A stretch of DNA of 64,000 nucleotides from Trichoderma breve (Eukaryota; Ascomycota; Sordariomycetes; Hypocreales; Hypocreaceae). Numbering within the stretch: the first letter of the stretch is position 1; each line of letters opens with the position of its first letter. The DNA lies in NCBI RefSeq assembly GCF_028502605.1, contig NC_079236.1:372001-436000 (forward strand). Direction: 5' to 3'. The position numbers and the translations under genes were made by a program. Shown one piece after another: positions 45,950 through 57,453 of this stretch. The notes under the pieces were generated by a model. It was not told the DNA's origin. It saw nothing but the letters and a program-made list of their open reading frames with translations, and did not search any database.

Positions 45950-47509
45950 TTTTGGTGTCGTTTGTTATTTGATTTGGTTCGGTGGTTGTTTTGTTTGTTT
46001 TTGTTTGAAGAGGTCGAGTATACCGTTGAGTATAAATAGTATAGTAGGTATAAGTTATAGTTGAGTTTTGCTACAAGTAAAACAATCGACAAAGATCAGC
46101 ATCAGTCAATCACATCACATCGCCATCACACACCAAGGGATATGACATACTTTATGTAGATGATGTAGGTTAAATCAAGGTTTTTGTTGAGATATCAGAA
46201 TTTTAAAAACAGAAATAAACAAGATTGGATCACCCGGAATATATAACCCCCAATGCAACCCCTCAAAATCGAGCTTTCCCAAGATCCAGCCGAATGCCGT
46301 CAGACTACTATAGGTAATATCGCCACTTACCCGGAAAAAAAAGGCGGGGTCAGCCTATCAAAACCTTGGACCTCGTTATCGTATGATGCGGTGATTAGCA
46401 GTGGTGTTACACGCCTTGCATTCCGATAGATAATCTTGAAACAAGTTAGTCGATTGACTTCTCATTCCGATAATTTGCTTGAAATGAGTTAGTCAATTAC
46501 TCGCGTCCGTGATGGAAGAGGCCATGCTGAGTAAAGTATCGATATAATTCGGGTTACACATCACGGAATGGCGAATGGCCCCTCGCTTGTTACAGGGAAC
46601 ACAGAACACGGGACACGGGGCTTCGGATCAGGGTCATCTTTTTTTATGGTTTGTTCGGGGGCCTCTTCCGCCCCTTGTGCAATGATGTGATGGCTTGGCT
46701 ATAGTTATATGTACAGGGCAACAATTTCAAGGTGCAGGTGCAGGTGTTGATCAATCGCCTCCGTGGTCTCCAGTCTCTCTCTCTGTGTGTCCTTCTCTGC
46801 CTCTCTCCTTATCTCTCTGTGTATCCGTTTCGGTGTCGGTGTCGTGTATCCGTCCTTTGTCCCTCCTCCATCTCCATCTCTCTCATCTCTCTCATTGCAC
46901 TAATATTGGGGTAAAACAACATAAACACAAAAATTCCAAGGGGGTTCACCAGATAAACTCCTCCAGACGTGGATGACGATGCATTGGCGTATGAGCAGAA
47001 TGAAACCAAACTCAAACTCCTCATAGGCCCCTTCCTCTTCACCCAGATCCCGAATATCCCACCGAATTGACTCCTCTGCAAGGTCGAGGAGCGACCCAAA
47101 GGGCGTTAAAAAAAAAAAAAAAAAAAAAAAAGGTAAAAAGGAACCAAGTGACAAAGCAAAAACCGGGGCAACAAAAATAGACACTTCATTTTCCTCTCAT
47201 CCGTCGTGACCAATATTGTCAGGGGACCAAAAAAAATCCAGACTCAAAAGATAAATCCATCTTACATGTCCTCGTCCAACACAATAAACAGGAGGGCCCA
47301 GCCAGGCGATGAATTACACCGGGGGTGCCTCGAGAAAGGGGGTATTGACCTTTTTATATGCGAACCCATAACAATCAATCAATCAGTCAATCAATCGTTC
47401 CTCCGTGTTTCTTTCGTATTTTTTTCTTTATTGTATTCCTTTCTGTTTCTTTTCAACCCGCTATCCGATTTCCGTTCCACGTCGTAATGTAATGGCTTGA
47501 TTGCCGGCT
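45950..47509. other. 1.6-kb gene-free region with microsatellites
   Basis: Promoter side of the small gene and 3' side of the FHA protein gene. It contains CT/GT-rich stretches (about 46772-46880) and a run of over 20 A at 47108-47131. No gene is seen. Confidence 0.5.
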
Positions 47510-49287
47510 TTAAGGCGTCTTGGGACGCTTCCAGTAGTATTGCTACACAAAAGCATGTTAATCATCACGTCTAAAAAGGGAGCTAAAATGACGAAAATAA
47601 CGCGCCAAAAATCACAAATACCAACCTTGTGCTGCTTTCGACACGCCCGCAAGCTGGGCTTCCGAAGTCCATCCACCACCGCCGCCCTCCGCTGCATATC
47701 AGTGTCGTCCTCGGGGATGTAATAATACTCGCTTTCCAGGGCCTTGCCAGCTGCGTCCTTGCCTTGGCGCTTGATGATGCCGATGCAGGGGGTGGTCTCG
47801 ATGAGGAGCCTCAGGTCGTCCCGGGAAATGCCCTTGATCTGCTCGGCGGGCAGGTTGTGCATGATGGTGGAAAGCGGCGTTGAAGACAGCCGGGAGTAGG
47901 CGAGCTGGTTGACGACGTGGTTGGAGATGGCCGCATCAGCCTCGGTGGGAATCCTGGTCGGCTCCTCCTCTTCGTCAACTTCCTCCTCCTCGTCCTTGAC
48001 CTCAACCTTGACCTCGTCCTTGATCTCGACCTTTGGCTGGGGCAGTCTCTCCTCGGAGGGGCTTCGCTCATCACGAGACGCCTTCTTGGATTTCGACTTT
48101 CGTGGGCTGGCCTCGACATCATCGGAATCGTGGCTCAACTTGCCTGGCACAATCGTCTCTGCAGAGCCCTTCTTCAAGGGTCGCTTGGCAGTCTGCACGC
48201 GAGGGGATTTCGTCGTGATGGACGCGAGGCGGCCCGAGATGTTGGCGCCATAGGGACCAAACGAGTGAATAATGGGGTCGTTCTCCTCATCCGGGTTACT
48301 TTCGTCTTCCTCGTCGGAATCCGCCTCGCTCGTGAAGCTCGCCGTGGCCTCTGTCCGCATGCTAATGGTGACATCCGGGTCCTCGTCTCGCTCATCCGAA
48401 TCCGGCTGATAGTCCTCGTCGTCGTCCTCATAGATCTGGATGCCGCTGTCTTCGTCTGCTGCTACCACAGAGCGTCGGCGAGGGGCCGGGGTGGGACTAT
48501 CGGGAGACTGGATACGCGTGGCTCTCCGCAGAGGGGACACCTGCAGCATCAGGTTCGCGTTTCTCGTCGCAGACCGCGGCGGCGAATCTTCCCAGCTGGC
48601 ATCGGACAAGAGGCCGTTGGAGTCGGCACCCGAGGAGCTCCGCTTAGGCCATTGGATCAAAACACGGGCGTCGTGGACATCCACCATGATTTCGGTGCCC
48701 TCGGTCTCGCTAGTGAAGCTGTCGCCTTTAAGCAGCTCCCACGAGCGGCCCTGGCAGTGCAGCTTCAGACCATTCCAGCCATTGCAAGTAATCTCAATCT
48801 TGTTGGCCTCGAGAGGAGTGGCGCCCTGCACATACCGTGCCTTGACGTGCACACGCGATATCAGACGGTTGGCCGAGAGCTGGAAGTGAGAGGAATTAGA
48901 CGAACGACCCATCAACACCATTTCGCCATTCTCGCTGAGCTCAATTGATGGCACGGCCGAGAGAGGCGTGCGTTCGACGAGCCCAACGCTCAATTTCTCC
49001 CGGAGAGGCGAGCTAGACAAGATGCCGGTGCTAGAAGTTGGCACCGGCGTGGGATACCGCAGATGGGCGCCTGTGCCGCCGACATTTTGGCGTTTGGAGG
49101 GCCGAGGCAGTCCGGGCGAAGACGACGGCTCGAATGGCGGCAACAGAGAGGGAGCCGGGCGTTTGAGGGGCGAGCCCAGGGAGGAGACGGAGGTTGTCGA
49201 GGCCGAAGCTGTTGTTGATGTTGATGTTGATGTTGATGCTGGAGCGGGGAGCGCAGGTTCGGCTGCCGGCTTTCGCGTCGAGTCCAT
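47510..49287 (-). CDS. TOS4: FHA-domain protein, Tos4-like, 564 residues
   Basis: Exons are 49287-47626 and 47542-47510. The last exon gives the C-terminus QYYWKRPKTP. The donor is the unusual GTTGGT. The N-terminus is low-complexity Ser/Thr-rich (residues 15-40). The FHA domain spans about 110-215, with MVLMGRSSNSSHFQLSANRL, SRVHVKARYV and NGWNGLKLHCQGRSWELLKGD. A long acidic, KxE-rich disordered part follows. A C-terminal helical domain (about 455-520) has NQLAYSRLSSTPLSTIMHNLP. This layout fits fungal Tos4, a chromatin-linked FHA protein controlled by SBF/MBF and involved in G1/S and checkpoint gene expression. The function is known from yeasts; here it is inferred. Confidence 0.82.
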
Positions 49288-52200
49288 GGTACGGTAACGG
49301 TACGGTCCAGTTCCAGGCGAGGTGAATGAAGCTTCACGCGATCATTCCCCAGCACCAAAAGCAGCGATTCCCTGGTGTTGGTGTGCTCCTCCACCGGCTA
49401 GATCCTCGGCCAGATCGCGTCGACGGTCGTTGTTTTTCTTCTCTACACGCTGGCACTGCACCTCTCGTGCCCTCCCCACTTACAAGCCTAGGTTGGAGAT
49501 TGCTAGCAGTACACAATGGGCGAATAACAAAGTTGGTTTCTTTTTCTGTTTTTGTTTTTTGTTTTTTTATAATCCTTGGTCGACCGAAAAGGGGAGTGTC
49601 GAAAAGGAAAGGATTGGAAAGAGTCGGAGAAAAAAAAGAAAAAAGAGTGACTGGTACTTTGCACAGACGTGGGTTCCAATGTTGGGAAGGGGTAGAGAAG
49701 GGACCAGGGCTGGGACGAGGCGGTATTTAAACGAGCGGAGACGATTGAAAAAAAGGCCCAGAAACGAGAAACACGAACGCGCGCGACTGGGGACATGGAC
49801 GCATCGCGTTGGCGTTGGCGTGGGCGTTGGTGCTGGGAGATGCTGCGCAGGTGCCCCCGAGGTACACTGCTCCAGGGCAGCTTCCAGGTGCTGTAGGGCG
49901 CTGAAGGGCGCTGTGAGTTTGCTGTGGGCGCTGCGGACTGGACGCTGTGGCAACGGGCGCGGGCTGAGGGGGGCTCCGGGGCGCTGGGCTACAGGGAGCT
50001 TCGGGTGCTGCCATGGCGACGTTTGGGGCGGCATGGACATGGGCTGTACCGCCGCGGCGAGTACCTGTGCTCACTCGTACATCTCACTTCGTACATCAAC
50101 TAAGAATTGATCCATATGGCACGCATGGATGGGATGGGTTTGAGCCTGTGCTTTTTGTGCTTGTCCTTTCATGGAACAGAATCCATTGACAAGCATTGAC
50201 AAGGCCTTTTTGCATGGGTGTGTCCTTTTGGCGAGCTTTTTGGGGCGGATTTTGTGGAATCGGCTGCTGCAAGTCTCTCGCTACGAAGGGCTCCATGTTT
50301 GTGCTCGTACATGCATATGCTCGGCTTTGCATGGATTTTTGTGTCGTGTCTAGCATTAGCAGGCCCGGCGCTGTACACGTATCGTACGTATTCATGTATT
50401 GATTGCTATTGGATTGGATTAATTGAGTCCATCAATCAATCACATACATACATATCGTATGCAGTTCTGCTCTGCTCTGCTCTCTGCTGCTGCATATCGG
50501 GGCCTTTTGATATCCATCCAACAAACGCTCCCTTTAATCAAACACGCCAATCCTTTCTGTTCCTTTCGTTGTTTCATTCTTACATACATTAGTACTCGGA
50601 CATAGTGAGTACTACTAGCTACAGTATATGCATGGCATTGAATCAGCCGCTCCCCATTGGGCAGTTGGTTGCACGTTACGTGCTATTACAAACTACCACC
50701 TATCGGCTGGACACGTTAGAGTACATTTGCCTTATGTGCCCACATCCTTGTATGTCCGATATCTCATCATTACGCACACATTGACGCTTGCTCATCCAAA
50801 ATTGACATTAAATTACATTAGCACAAACCGCCAGCCAATGGAAAACTGCCCGGCGGTAATTTCACCAAATGCAAAAAAGACGCTGCGCTTTTCCAACCTC
50901 CTCCAGTCCCGTTCCTAGTCACGTCTCCACCTTTTGCACCTGGACCGCGTTCCTCGCATGCAAGCAAAGCCGTTGAAATTTTTCATTGAAACTGAGCTGA
51001 ACACTCTCTTTCTGTATCTTTCTCTGGCCTTTGTCTCTCTTGTCTTCTATTTCCTTCTTTTTAGCCATCCGAGAAGGCAATAAATAGGAACCCCGTGAGA
51101 GGAGAGAGAGAGAGAGAGCATGCAGGCGGCATCCCTGTCAGGCTTGATTCCCGTTGTAGGCAAAAGTCAGAAGTAGCAGCTCCGTCCATCTGCAGGCTGT
51201 CCGAGTACGACTTGACGTGGGAACCTGCTGATGTGTGCTACAAATAAAATAGCCTGCATTCTAATCTCTTTTTTTTTGTGCTCTCATACATTAAAGTAGC
51301 ATTGCTAGCCTGTATTAAATACATAGAGCTTATTATGCTGGTAATAAGTGTAAACTCCGTATAGCTCCCGAAGCTCTTTCGCGTTGCAGCCTCAACTAGT
51401 AGATTATGCAATCCTATCCCACGCGACCATCTCGTCCGGCTTCCTTGGAGCAATTGTCCACGTCAAGCTGCCTCTGCGCACTCCTACATGCTCCCTACAT
51501 GTGACCGACATAGACCTATTCCCATGCCTTTGCGCAATTCACGCTCACGCTCACACCCCCGCCGCAATGCTGTGCCGAAACACACGTAAAGGCTACCGGC
51601 ATGTCACATCTGATATCATGGCGCAGTCTTACTCGTTGCTGCGGCGAGTGGCCTAGGTATTTAATTTCCCCCCGGTCTGAAATTGGTCTTGGAATCCCGA
51701 GAAATCAGGCAGAAATGCATCGTCGCCAGCACATGATGGCCTCGCATGGGTGAGTACATGCACCGGCTCATGCAATTGCAGTTACAGGTTAGCTGCTTGG
51801 TCGCGAGGATGCAGACTTGCAGACGCGATGCGGTGCAATGCGTACCAGTAGGGTAGCTCGTGCTGGTACATGATACACTGTAGCCTTATGCAAATTATAC
51901 GGCAAAACCAAGTACTGTCTACTAATCAAACAGAACCCGGGCATCAAGTTCTGGCCAATTGCAGAGCTCCAGCCCGCTGCCCTTCTGCAATCTAACTCTC
52001 CAACTCTCACACAAAAAGGGCAGCAAATCAAGCAACTTCTCGTCCTTCCCCAAAGTCAAAGTGGAGCCCTTTGGGATCTTCCGCTCCGGCCGCCGTCCGT
52101 CTTCCGTGCGCCAAGACCGGCAACCGGGACTTGCATATTCCGAACGCCGCACTAGCCTCGCCGGCAAAATCTCGCTTATAGCAATTTTCTGATTTTTTTT

Positions 52201-52349
52201 TTGATTTTTTTTTGCTTCGAGCGTCAAGCGTTTCGAGTGGTGAGAATTTGTAGCCTTTTTTTTCTTTCACTTTTGTTGCAGCCACCCCTCCACCACATCG
52301 CCAATTCAAGTCTTTTTTGTTGTTTATAGACTCAGAAAGACCAATTAAG
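49288..52349. other. 3-kb divergent intergenic region TOS4/L1-fold protein
   Basis: The largest gene-free stretch. It includes GGCGCTG-type units (49880-49990), GCGTTGGCGTGGGCGTTGG-like runs near 49808, a GA microsatellite (51101-51119), and T-rich blocks near 49540 and 52190. Open frames up to 262 codons overlap low-complexity sequence and have no domain. No gene can be supported. Confidence 0.5.
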
Positions 52350-53584
52350 ATGGCTCCTTCAAAAGAAGTCGCCGCTGCCGGCGCAAAGGCCGTGGTGTCA
52401 ATTGATTCCGCCCAGGTTCGTAACCATCTGTCGCCTTAGCAAACGGATATCAAAATCTTCAAAATGATGAAAACTAACCGCCCAATCAACCCCAACAGAC
52501 TCTCAAAGCCTCAAAAGCTCTCCTCGCACACATCAAAAAGGCCTCCAAGGAACAGGCCGAGGCCTCGTCCAAGCGCAACATCCTCGAAGACGACGTCGAC
52601 GCGGAAAAGACCGTCTGGCTGACGCTCACCACCAAGCGACACATTTCTGACAAGGCTCGCCTGCAGCCCGGCAAGATCCCGCTGCCGCACAGCCTCAACG
52701 CCTCGGCTGAGACGACCGTCTGCCTCATCACCGCCGACCCGCAGCGCGCCTACAAGAACATTGTCGCCTCGGACGATTTCCCCGCCGAGCTGCGCAAGAA
52801 GGTGACCCGCGTCATCGACGTCACCAAGCTCAAGGCCAAGTTTAGCCAGTACGAGGCCCAGCGCAAGCTCTTCGCTGAGCACGACGTCTTCCTCGGTGAC
52901 GACCGCATCATCAACCGCTTGCCCAAGATCCTCGGCAAAACCTTTTACAAGTCCACCCTTAAGCGCCCCGTCCCCGTCGTCCTCAAACCCAAGGCCCGCA
53001 AGGTCGACGGCAAGAAGACCAAGCCCCAGAAGAAGGAGGGCGAGGTCAACGCCGGCTCAGCCGCTGATATCGCCAAGGAGATTGAAAAGGCCCTGTCTTC
53101 AGCTCTAGTCAGCCTCTCCCCCACCACAAACACCGCCGTCCGCGTGGGCTTCTCCGACTGGACCCCCGAGCAGCTGGCCGCCAACATCGAGACCGTCGCC
53201 GCCGCCATGGTCGACAAGTGGGTGCCCCAGCAGTGGCGCAACGTCAAGAGCATCTACATCAAGGGCCCCGAGACCGCCGCCCTGCCCATCTGGCTGACCG
53301 ACGAGCTCTGGCTGGACGACAAGGACGTCATTGCCGATGCCGAGGGTGAGGCCAAGAAACTCAAGGCTGCTGAAAAGGCCAACATTGGCAAGAAGCGCAA
53401 GACTACCGACGACAATGCCGAGCAGCAGGCTGACGCTCCCGCGGCCAAGAAGGCCAAGAAGGCCGCCAAGGAGAGCAAGCCCAAGGCGGAGAGCAACGAC
53501 GACAAGCTGGACAAGCAAATCTCAGATCGTAAGTTGAGGCTGAGAAGCGCAAAGGCCGCAGCTAAGAAGGCAGTGGAAGAGTAA
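52350..53584 (+). CDS. Ribosomal L1-fold ribosome biogenesis factor (Cic1/Utp30 family), 383 residues
   Basis: Nucleolar factor in 60S or 90S pre-ribosome assembly. Exons are 52350-52415 and 52499-53584 (donor GTTCGT). The ATG at 52350 gives MAPSKEVAAAG. The L1-like domain spans about 25-270: VWLTLTTKRHI, HSLNASAETTVCLITADPQRAYKN, TRVIDVTKLKAKFSQYEAQRKLFAEHDVFLGDDRI, the LGKTFYKSTLKRPVPV loop and VRVGFSDWTPEQLAANIETV. These are the characteristic blocks of the Cic1/Nsa3, Utp30 and RSL1D1 group. The C-terminus is Lys/Ala-rich with likely nuclear and nucleolar signals. Which yeast paralogue it corresponds to cannot be settled here. Confidence 0.9.
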
Positions 53585-53964
53585 AAAGAAAGAAGAAAAA
53601 TCAAAAGTCAACGAGATGAGAGAGAGCAAGGAAAGGGGGGAGGGTTGTTCAAAATTTTCGACATACAAAGTTCCTTTTACATCATTATCTGTGTGTATGC
53701 GCATAATAGGATGATTAGATATCTGGCACCGGCGTTGCGGCGTATCATTCGATGGAAACGAGAGAGAGAGAGAAAATATGAATAGAGAATGGCATTGTTC
53801 ATATTGGACAGGGCGCCATATTCCCGCTACCTATTAAAAGTCGCACCTAGTTGTATCTGCTCAAGTGCCTACATGAAAAATAACATTTCCCATACGTTCA
53901 AATTCAAATTACGCCCAAATACATTTCATGCCCGTAGCAAAGCGCCGTTGGCATGTCCCGTCGC
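53585..53964. other. Convergent spacer
   Basis: 3' flank of the L1-fold gene with a short GA repeat (53761-53772), then AT-rich spacer. No gene is seen. Confidence 0.4.
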
Positions 53965-54150
53965 TCATAAATACGGCCAGACCCGGACAAGGTAGAGATA
54001 GAGAAATCGCACGAGGAGATAAAAAAGGAAGACGAGGACCAGCAGAGAGAAGACAAACAACGTATAGCCGACAAAGAAAAGGACGAAGATGTAGATGACA
54101 ATCGTCCAGTGACGCATAATGAATTCGGCGGAGATGGCAAACATGCCCAA
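53965..54150 (-). CDS. Short hydrophobic ORF directly after PPT1, 61 residues
   Basis: This ORF starts 12 nt after the PPT1 stop codon, in the same reading frame. It encodes MGMFAISAEFIMRHW followed by about 40 strongly hydrophobic residues (two closely spaced membrane helices) and a short RVWPYL tail. Codons mostly end in C or G (GTC, CTC, TTC, ATC, TAC), unlike random 3' UTR. It could be a separate small membrane protein, part of an alternative PPT1 isoform, or chance. I do not recognise it. Confidence 0.4.
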   Translation of the reverse strand: MGMFAISAEFIMRHWTIVIYIFVLFFVGYTLFVFSLLVLVFLFYLLVRFLYLYLVRVWPYL

Positions 54151-54162
54151 GAAGAGGAACGA

Positions 54163-55146
54163 CTAGAGCTCTCCCTGGGATACATCTTCGGCGGTTTTCT
54201 CAGGGGGGAACGCCTTGTTCACCGGCCCCAAGAAATCAGACATGACCTCCTTCAAGACATCAAGGGTGATTTGCATGTGGTCGCCCGTGATGGATCGGAA
54301 CCGAAGGCCGCCCTTGCTGTCTAGCTGACGAAGACCAAGCCAGTCCTCCTTGTATTGAGTCTGCTTTCGCAGGGGAATGGTCTCGGTGCCGTTGACCTCG
54401 GTGAACCAGGAAGTCTGCTTGGGAATGACAGTGGTGTCGTCCTCAAACATGTACATGACAAAGTTTGAGAGGCTGGCAATGTTCTTCTTGTACTGTTCGT
54501 TCTTTTCCGCTCGCTCGTTGTTGATGTCGGCCAAGAAATTCGAGTGTTCAAGATATGTATCGTAGTCGTTTGAGTCGCGGTAGTACTGCGCCGGCACCAG
54601 ACGGCTCTGGACAAAATTGCTCCACGTGTTGAACCTCAATAGAGCCATGGCTCCTTTACACAGGTAGTCTACGTTGCCGCACGTCTTGAACTCGGATATG
54701 CCGTTGTGCTGGCTGCCAAAGGTGATCAAGTTGCGAACGGGGGGTTTGTTGCATCGCTCGACGTATCCGCGAAGGAACTGTCCTCCCTGGGAGAAGCCGA
54801 TGGCGTCGATGGCCGGGGCGGTGGACAGGATTGGATGCTCGGCGAGGACATCGCACACGGTCTGTAGCTGCTCGGTGACGTTTCCGAAGAAGGTGGCGGA
54901 GCGGTCGGAGTTTGGGTCGGTGCTGAGTCCGATGGCATATGTGAAAGTGCCTGGGTGTATCTGGTCTGCCAACTCGCCGACTTCCGTGATGCCCTCGGAG
55001 TTAAAGGTGTCGCCTAGGCCGTGCCAGATGACGAGCGGCAGCGGTGTATCATCGTCTGCGTCGTCTGTAGTGTGGAGGGAGAATTTCCAGCCAAGGGTGC
55101 GGCTGGCCAGCAGAGCTGTCGCGAAGAGGGAAGTAGTGGCGCGCAT
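54163..55146 (-). CDS. PPT1: Palmitoyl-protein thioesterase 1, 327 residues
   Basis: Lysosomal or vacuolar thioesterase that removes palmitate from S-acylated proteins. Single exon. A signal peptide covers about residues 1-18. The oxyanion region is LVIWHGLGDTFNSEG and the nucleophile Ser119 lies in IGFSQGGQFLR. SQHNGISEFKTCG and a VPAQYYRD block follow. The catalytic His is in SITGDHMQITLD near residue 296. Length and order match animal and fungal PPT1 (human 306 residues). It ends SQGEL with TAG; an open hydrophobic extension follows in frame. Confidence 0.95.
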   Translation of the reverse strand: MRATTSLFATALLASRTLGWKFSLHTTDDADDDTPLPLVIWHGLGDTFNSEGITEVGELADQIHPGTFTYAIGLSTDPNSDRSATFFGNVTEQLQTVCDVLAEHPILSTAPAIDAIGFSQGGQFLRGYVERCNKPPVRNLITFGSQHNGISEFKTCGNVDYLCKGAMALLRFNTWSNFVQSRLVPAQYYRDSNDYDTYLEHSNFLADINNERAEKNEQYKKNIASLSNFVMYMFEDDTTVIPKQTSWFTEVNGTETIPLRKQTQYKEDWLGLRQLDSKGGLRFRSITGDHMQITLDVLKEVMSDFLGPVNKAFPPEKTAEDVSQGEL

Positions 55147-55880
55147 AGTGAGAGAATGGCTGGGGAATCAATAAATCGAATATTCTTATAATTATCTCGA
55201 AATCTCTAGATGAGTGCTCTGTAGATGTAAATAAGGGAGGATGAAAGGTTGAAGATGAAGACGGGAGGCTGAAACAGACGAGGTTGGAAGAAGCTGGTGA
55301 TGATGCGGCAGGCCAGGCAGGGATTAAGCTGTCAGCGCGCGCGTTATCGTTATCGCCGGGCAGAAAACTAACTTGGGGTGGTAATAGCCTGTGGGCGGTG
55401 GAGGAATAGCGTTCAAGGCTGCGTATGTATGTCCACTAAAGTTTGGGCTCACAAACTCCAATCAGCGGCATCAGTTTGAGCGCCTTAGAAACGAGATGAT
55501 TTACCCTACAGCCAGGCAGGTTGGTTGAAATTCAGAAATATGAACCAATCGATACATGTGGACTCAACGTATTGAGAAACAATAAGAAATCACTGATAGG
55601 AGAAGAGACTGAGAAATGTGTTTAATGTCATTTATTTTCATAGTATTTTCCTATCACAGGCAGCTCTCAAAAACCAAGCAGCCGAATTCAAGCATCTTTC
55701 CATGTGTGTCTAAGTAGCCATCATTCCCAGTAACCCAAAGCAATAAAGTATTATATGCGCGCGTATAATGACTAGTACAAGGCCATGATTGAGCAGCTTA
55801 TGGCCGCCATGGAAACAACACCATATAGGTAGCTGTACTTCGTACGAGGACGCGCTCAAGGACGCATGTGGTGGTCGTGC
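55147..55880. other. Upstream region of PPT1
   Basis: Promoter space of PPT1 (pyrimidine-rich leader in its sense) and 3' flank of the small secreted peptide gene. No gene is seen. Confidence 0.4.
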
Positions 55881-56030
55881 TTAGTTGGGTGGAGTGAGTT
55901 GAGGTGCTGCTGGAGCATCCGCCGCAGGGGCAGAGCCGCCTGAAAAGGTTGGTCGGAAAAGATTGAATGGGAGACCCATGGCCACTGAGGCAGAGGCAAG
56001 GGCGGCGAAAAAGAGGGTAGAAGGCTGCAT
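55881..56030 (-). CDS. Small secreted peptide, 49 residues
   Basis: The likely start is the ATG at 56030 (ACCATGCAG), giving MQPSTLFFAALASASVAMG as a signal peptide. The mature part is about 30 residues (LPFNLFRPTFSGG, then an Ala/Pro-rich tail ending LTPPN), with no cysteine. An in-frame ATG at 56120 lies in the leader and is less likely. It resembles short secreted Pro/Ala-rich peptides of fungi but has no family that I recognise. Confidence 0.5.
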   Translation of the reverse strand: MQPSTLFFAALASASVAMGLPFNLFRPTFSGGSAPAADAPAAPQLTPPN

Positions 56031-57453
56031 GGTTGCTTGAGTTGAGTTGGGTTGATTATACGAGAGACTGAGCTTGAAGATCTGCTGATGAAGGAAGGGT
56101 ATCGGTGCGATCCAGCGCAAGGTGATTTATATGTAAATGCAACAACGATGAAAAAGGATTCAAGTCGATGTATCGTGAGAGCTAGCTCACTAGAAGGGAA
56201 TGAAACAGAGCAGTGTTAATGAACGGTAGTTGAACGAGATGGAACAACTTCACAAACATCGAGGCGGATGGGGCGCTCCTTTAAGCTGTTCCGGCAGCAG
56301 CGGTTCAGGGGGCAGATCAAGAAACTTGTCCTTGAAACATTTGCTAGTCACCAATTACTTTATTCCAGATGAGAGCCGAGTTTCATGCAAGCCGTCTCTA
56401 AGCTGAGCCCTTAGGCCAGCACATGAGACTCGAAACCGGCGACTTGCTACGCCATGGGTTTCAGCCGTACGCAAGGGGGGTCAAAGGCAAGACGAGGCAC
56501 GTTGGTTTAGCGGCGCGCTTAATCATTGTTGGAAAGTCGCCGGTTCAAGTGAGAAACGGGATCCAATGCATTCAAGCGCTTTGTAGAAGCCTAGCATTAT
56601 CTTAATTGCATTCCAATGGCGCTGGTTTTGGGCGTTGTAACACCACAAAGCGCCTCTTTGTACATGTAGTTTAGCTGGTCACCAGCCGCTTACAGAAAAT
56701 CGGTTGGCTGTGGGCGATTGGGAGCTTCAAAGCCACACGCATCCATTGTTTTACAGCCATACTTTTTATTCTTGGAGAGTGACTGGTAGCAATCATCCCA
56801 ATGACTGCATAAGGCATGGTATCACCTATTGTCGTCGTTCAGTTGGAGAGTGAATCCGGTTTCTTGGTTCCTTAGTTTCTTGCTGTTATACCAGATGCTA
56901 AAGGGATAGCGATACTAGCCGATACCAGAAAAGTGAGAGCGCAAGATGGATTACAAGAACTGGCAGATTAAAAAAAGGCTGCCTCTTCCGTATATCTTTA
57001 TGATAAATTTAAGTGTGCCCTTTCTATTTCTTTTTCCCTTAGAGTATAATTAGGCCAAAGCCTGGCCTCGCACACTGCGTCATCACGCGGACTGAATCCG
57101 CGCCCCAGCGGCATGGCTGCGCGCCGTAAAAAGTTGAGTGGGCCTCTCTTTGGCTACCAGCACCTAACGACATAATTGCATCTTTGACTCTTCCATCTCG
57201 ACCTCAACGACTCTCATATGCGACAATTCGATCCTGCAATGGCGGCGTGCTAGTAATGCTGCAGACGGCAATCACGGAGCGCCGTCAATAGTGGCTAATC
57301 GGGCTCTTGGGCAGGAAATTGGGCGCAAAAGGGCATCATTTAACCTCTTCGCGAAAGCTACACATCCGCCAGTCGATCCCACTCGAATCTCCCCAAGACT
57401 GTGGCCGCCACTCTCTTTCCATCTCTCCATCTCCAAACCTCTCAATCATAACT
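56031..57453. other. 1.4-kb region upstream of CTK2
   Basis: Mostly featureless. A stretch at about 56495-56570 has tRNA-like words (GTTGGTTTAGCGG, GGTTCAAGT) but no proper stems. The last 400 nt are the CTK2 promoter and leader. Confidence 0.4.

Noticed and set aside
46732..46914. 60-codon hydrophobic open frame
   Set aside because: A translation of CT/GT microsatellite sequence, not a gene.
47917..48948. 343-codon open frame on the plus strand
   Set aside because: Antisense shadow of the FHA protein; the Val/Arg-rich translation has no family features.
49322..50110. 262-codon open frame on the plus strand
   Set aside because: It consists of low-complexity Arg/Gly/Trp-rich translation of repeat-like GC sequence opposite the TOS4 leader, with no domain or coding codon pattern.
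56480..56580. tRNA-like sequence (GTTGGTTTAGCGG ... GGTTCAAGT)
   Set aside because: Words resemble D and T arm sequences, but the T stem does not pair and no acceptor stem can be formed. It is at best a relic.
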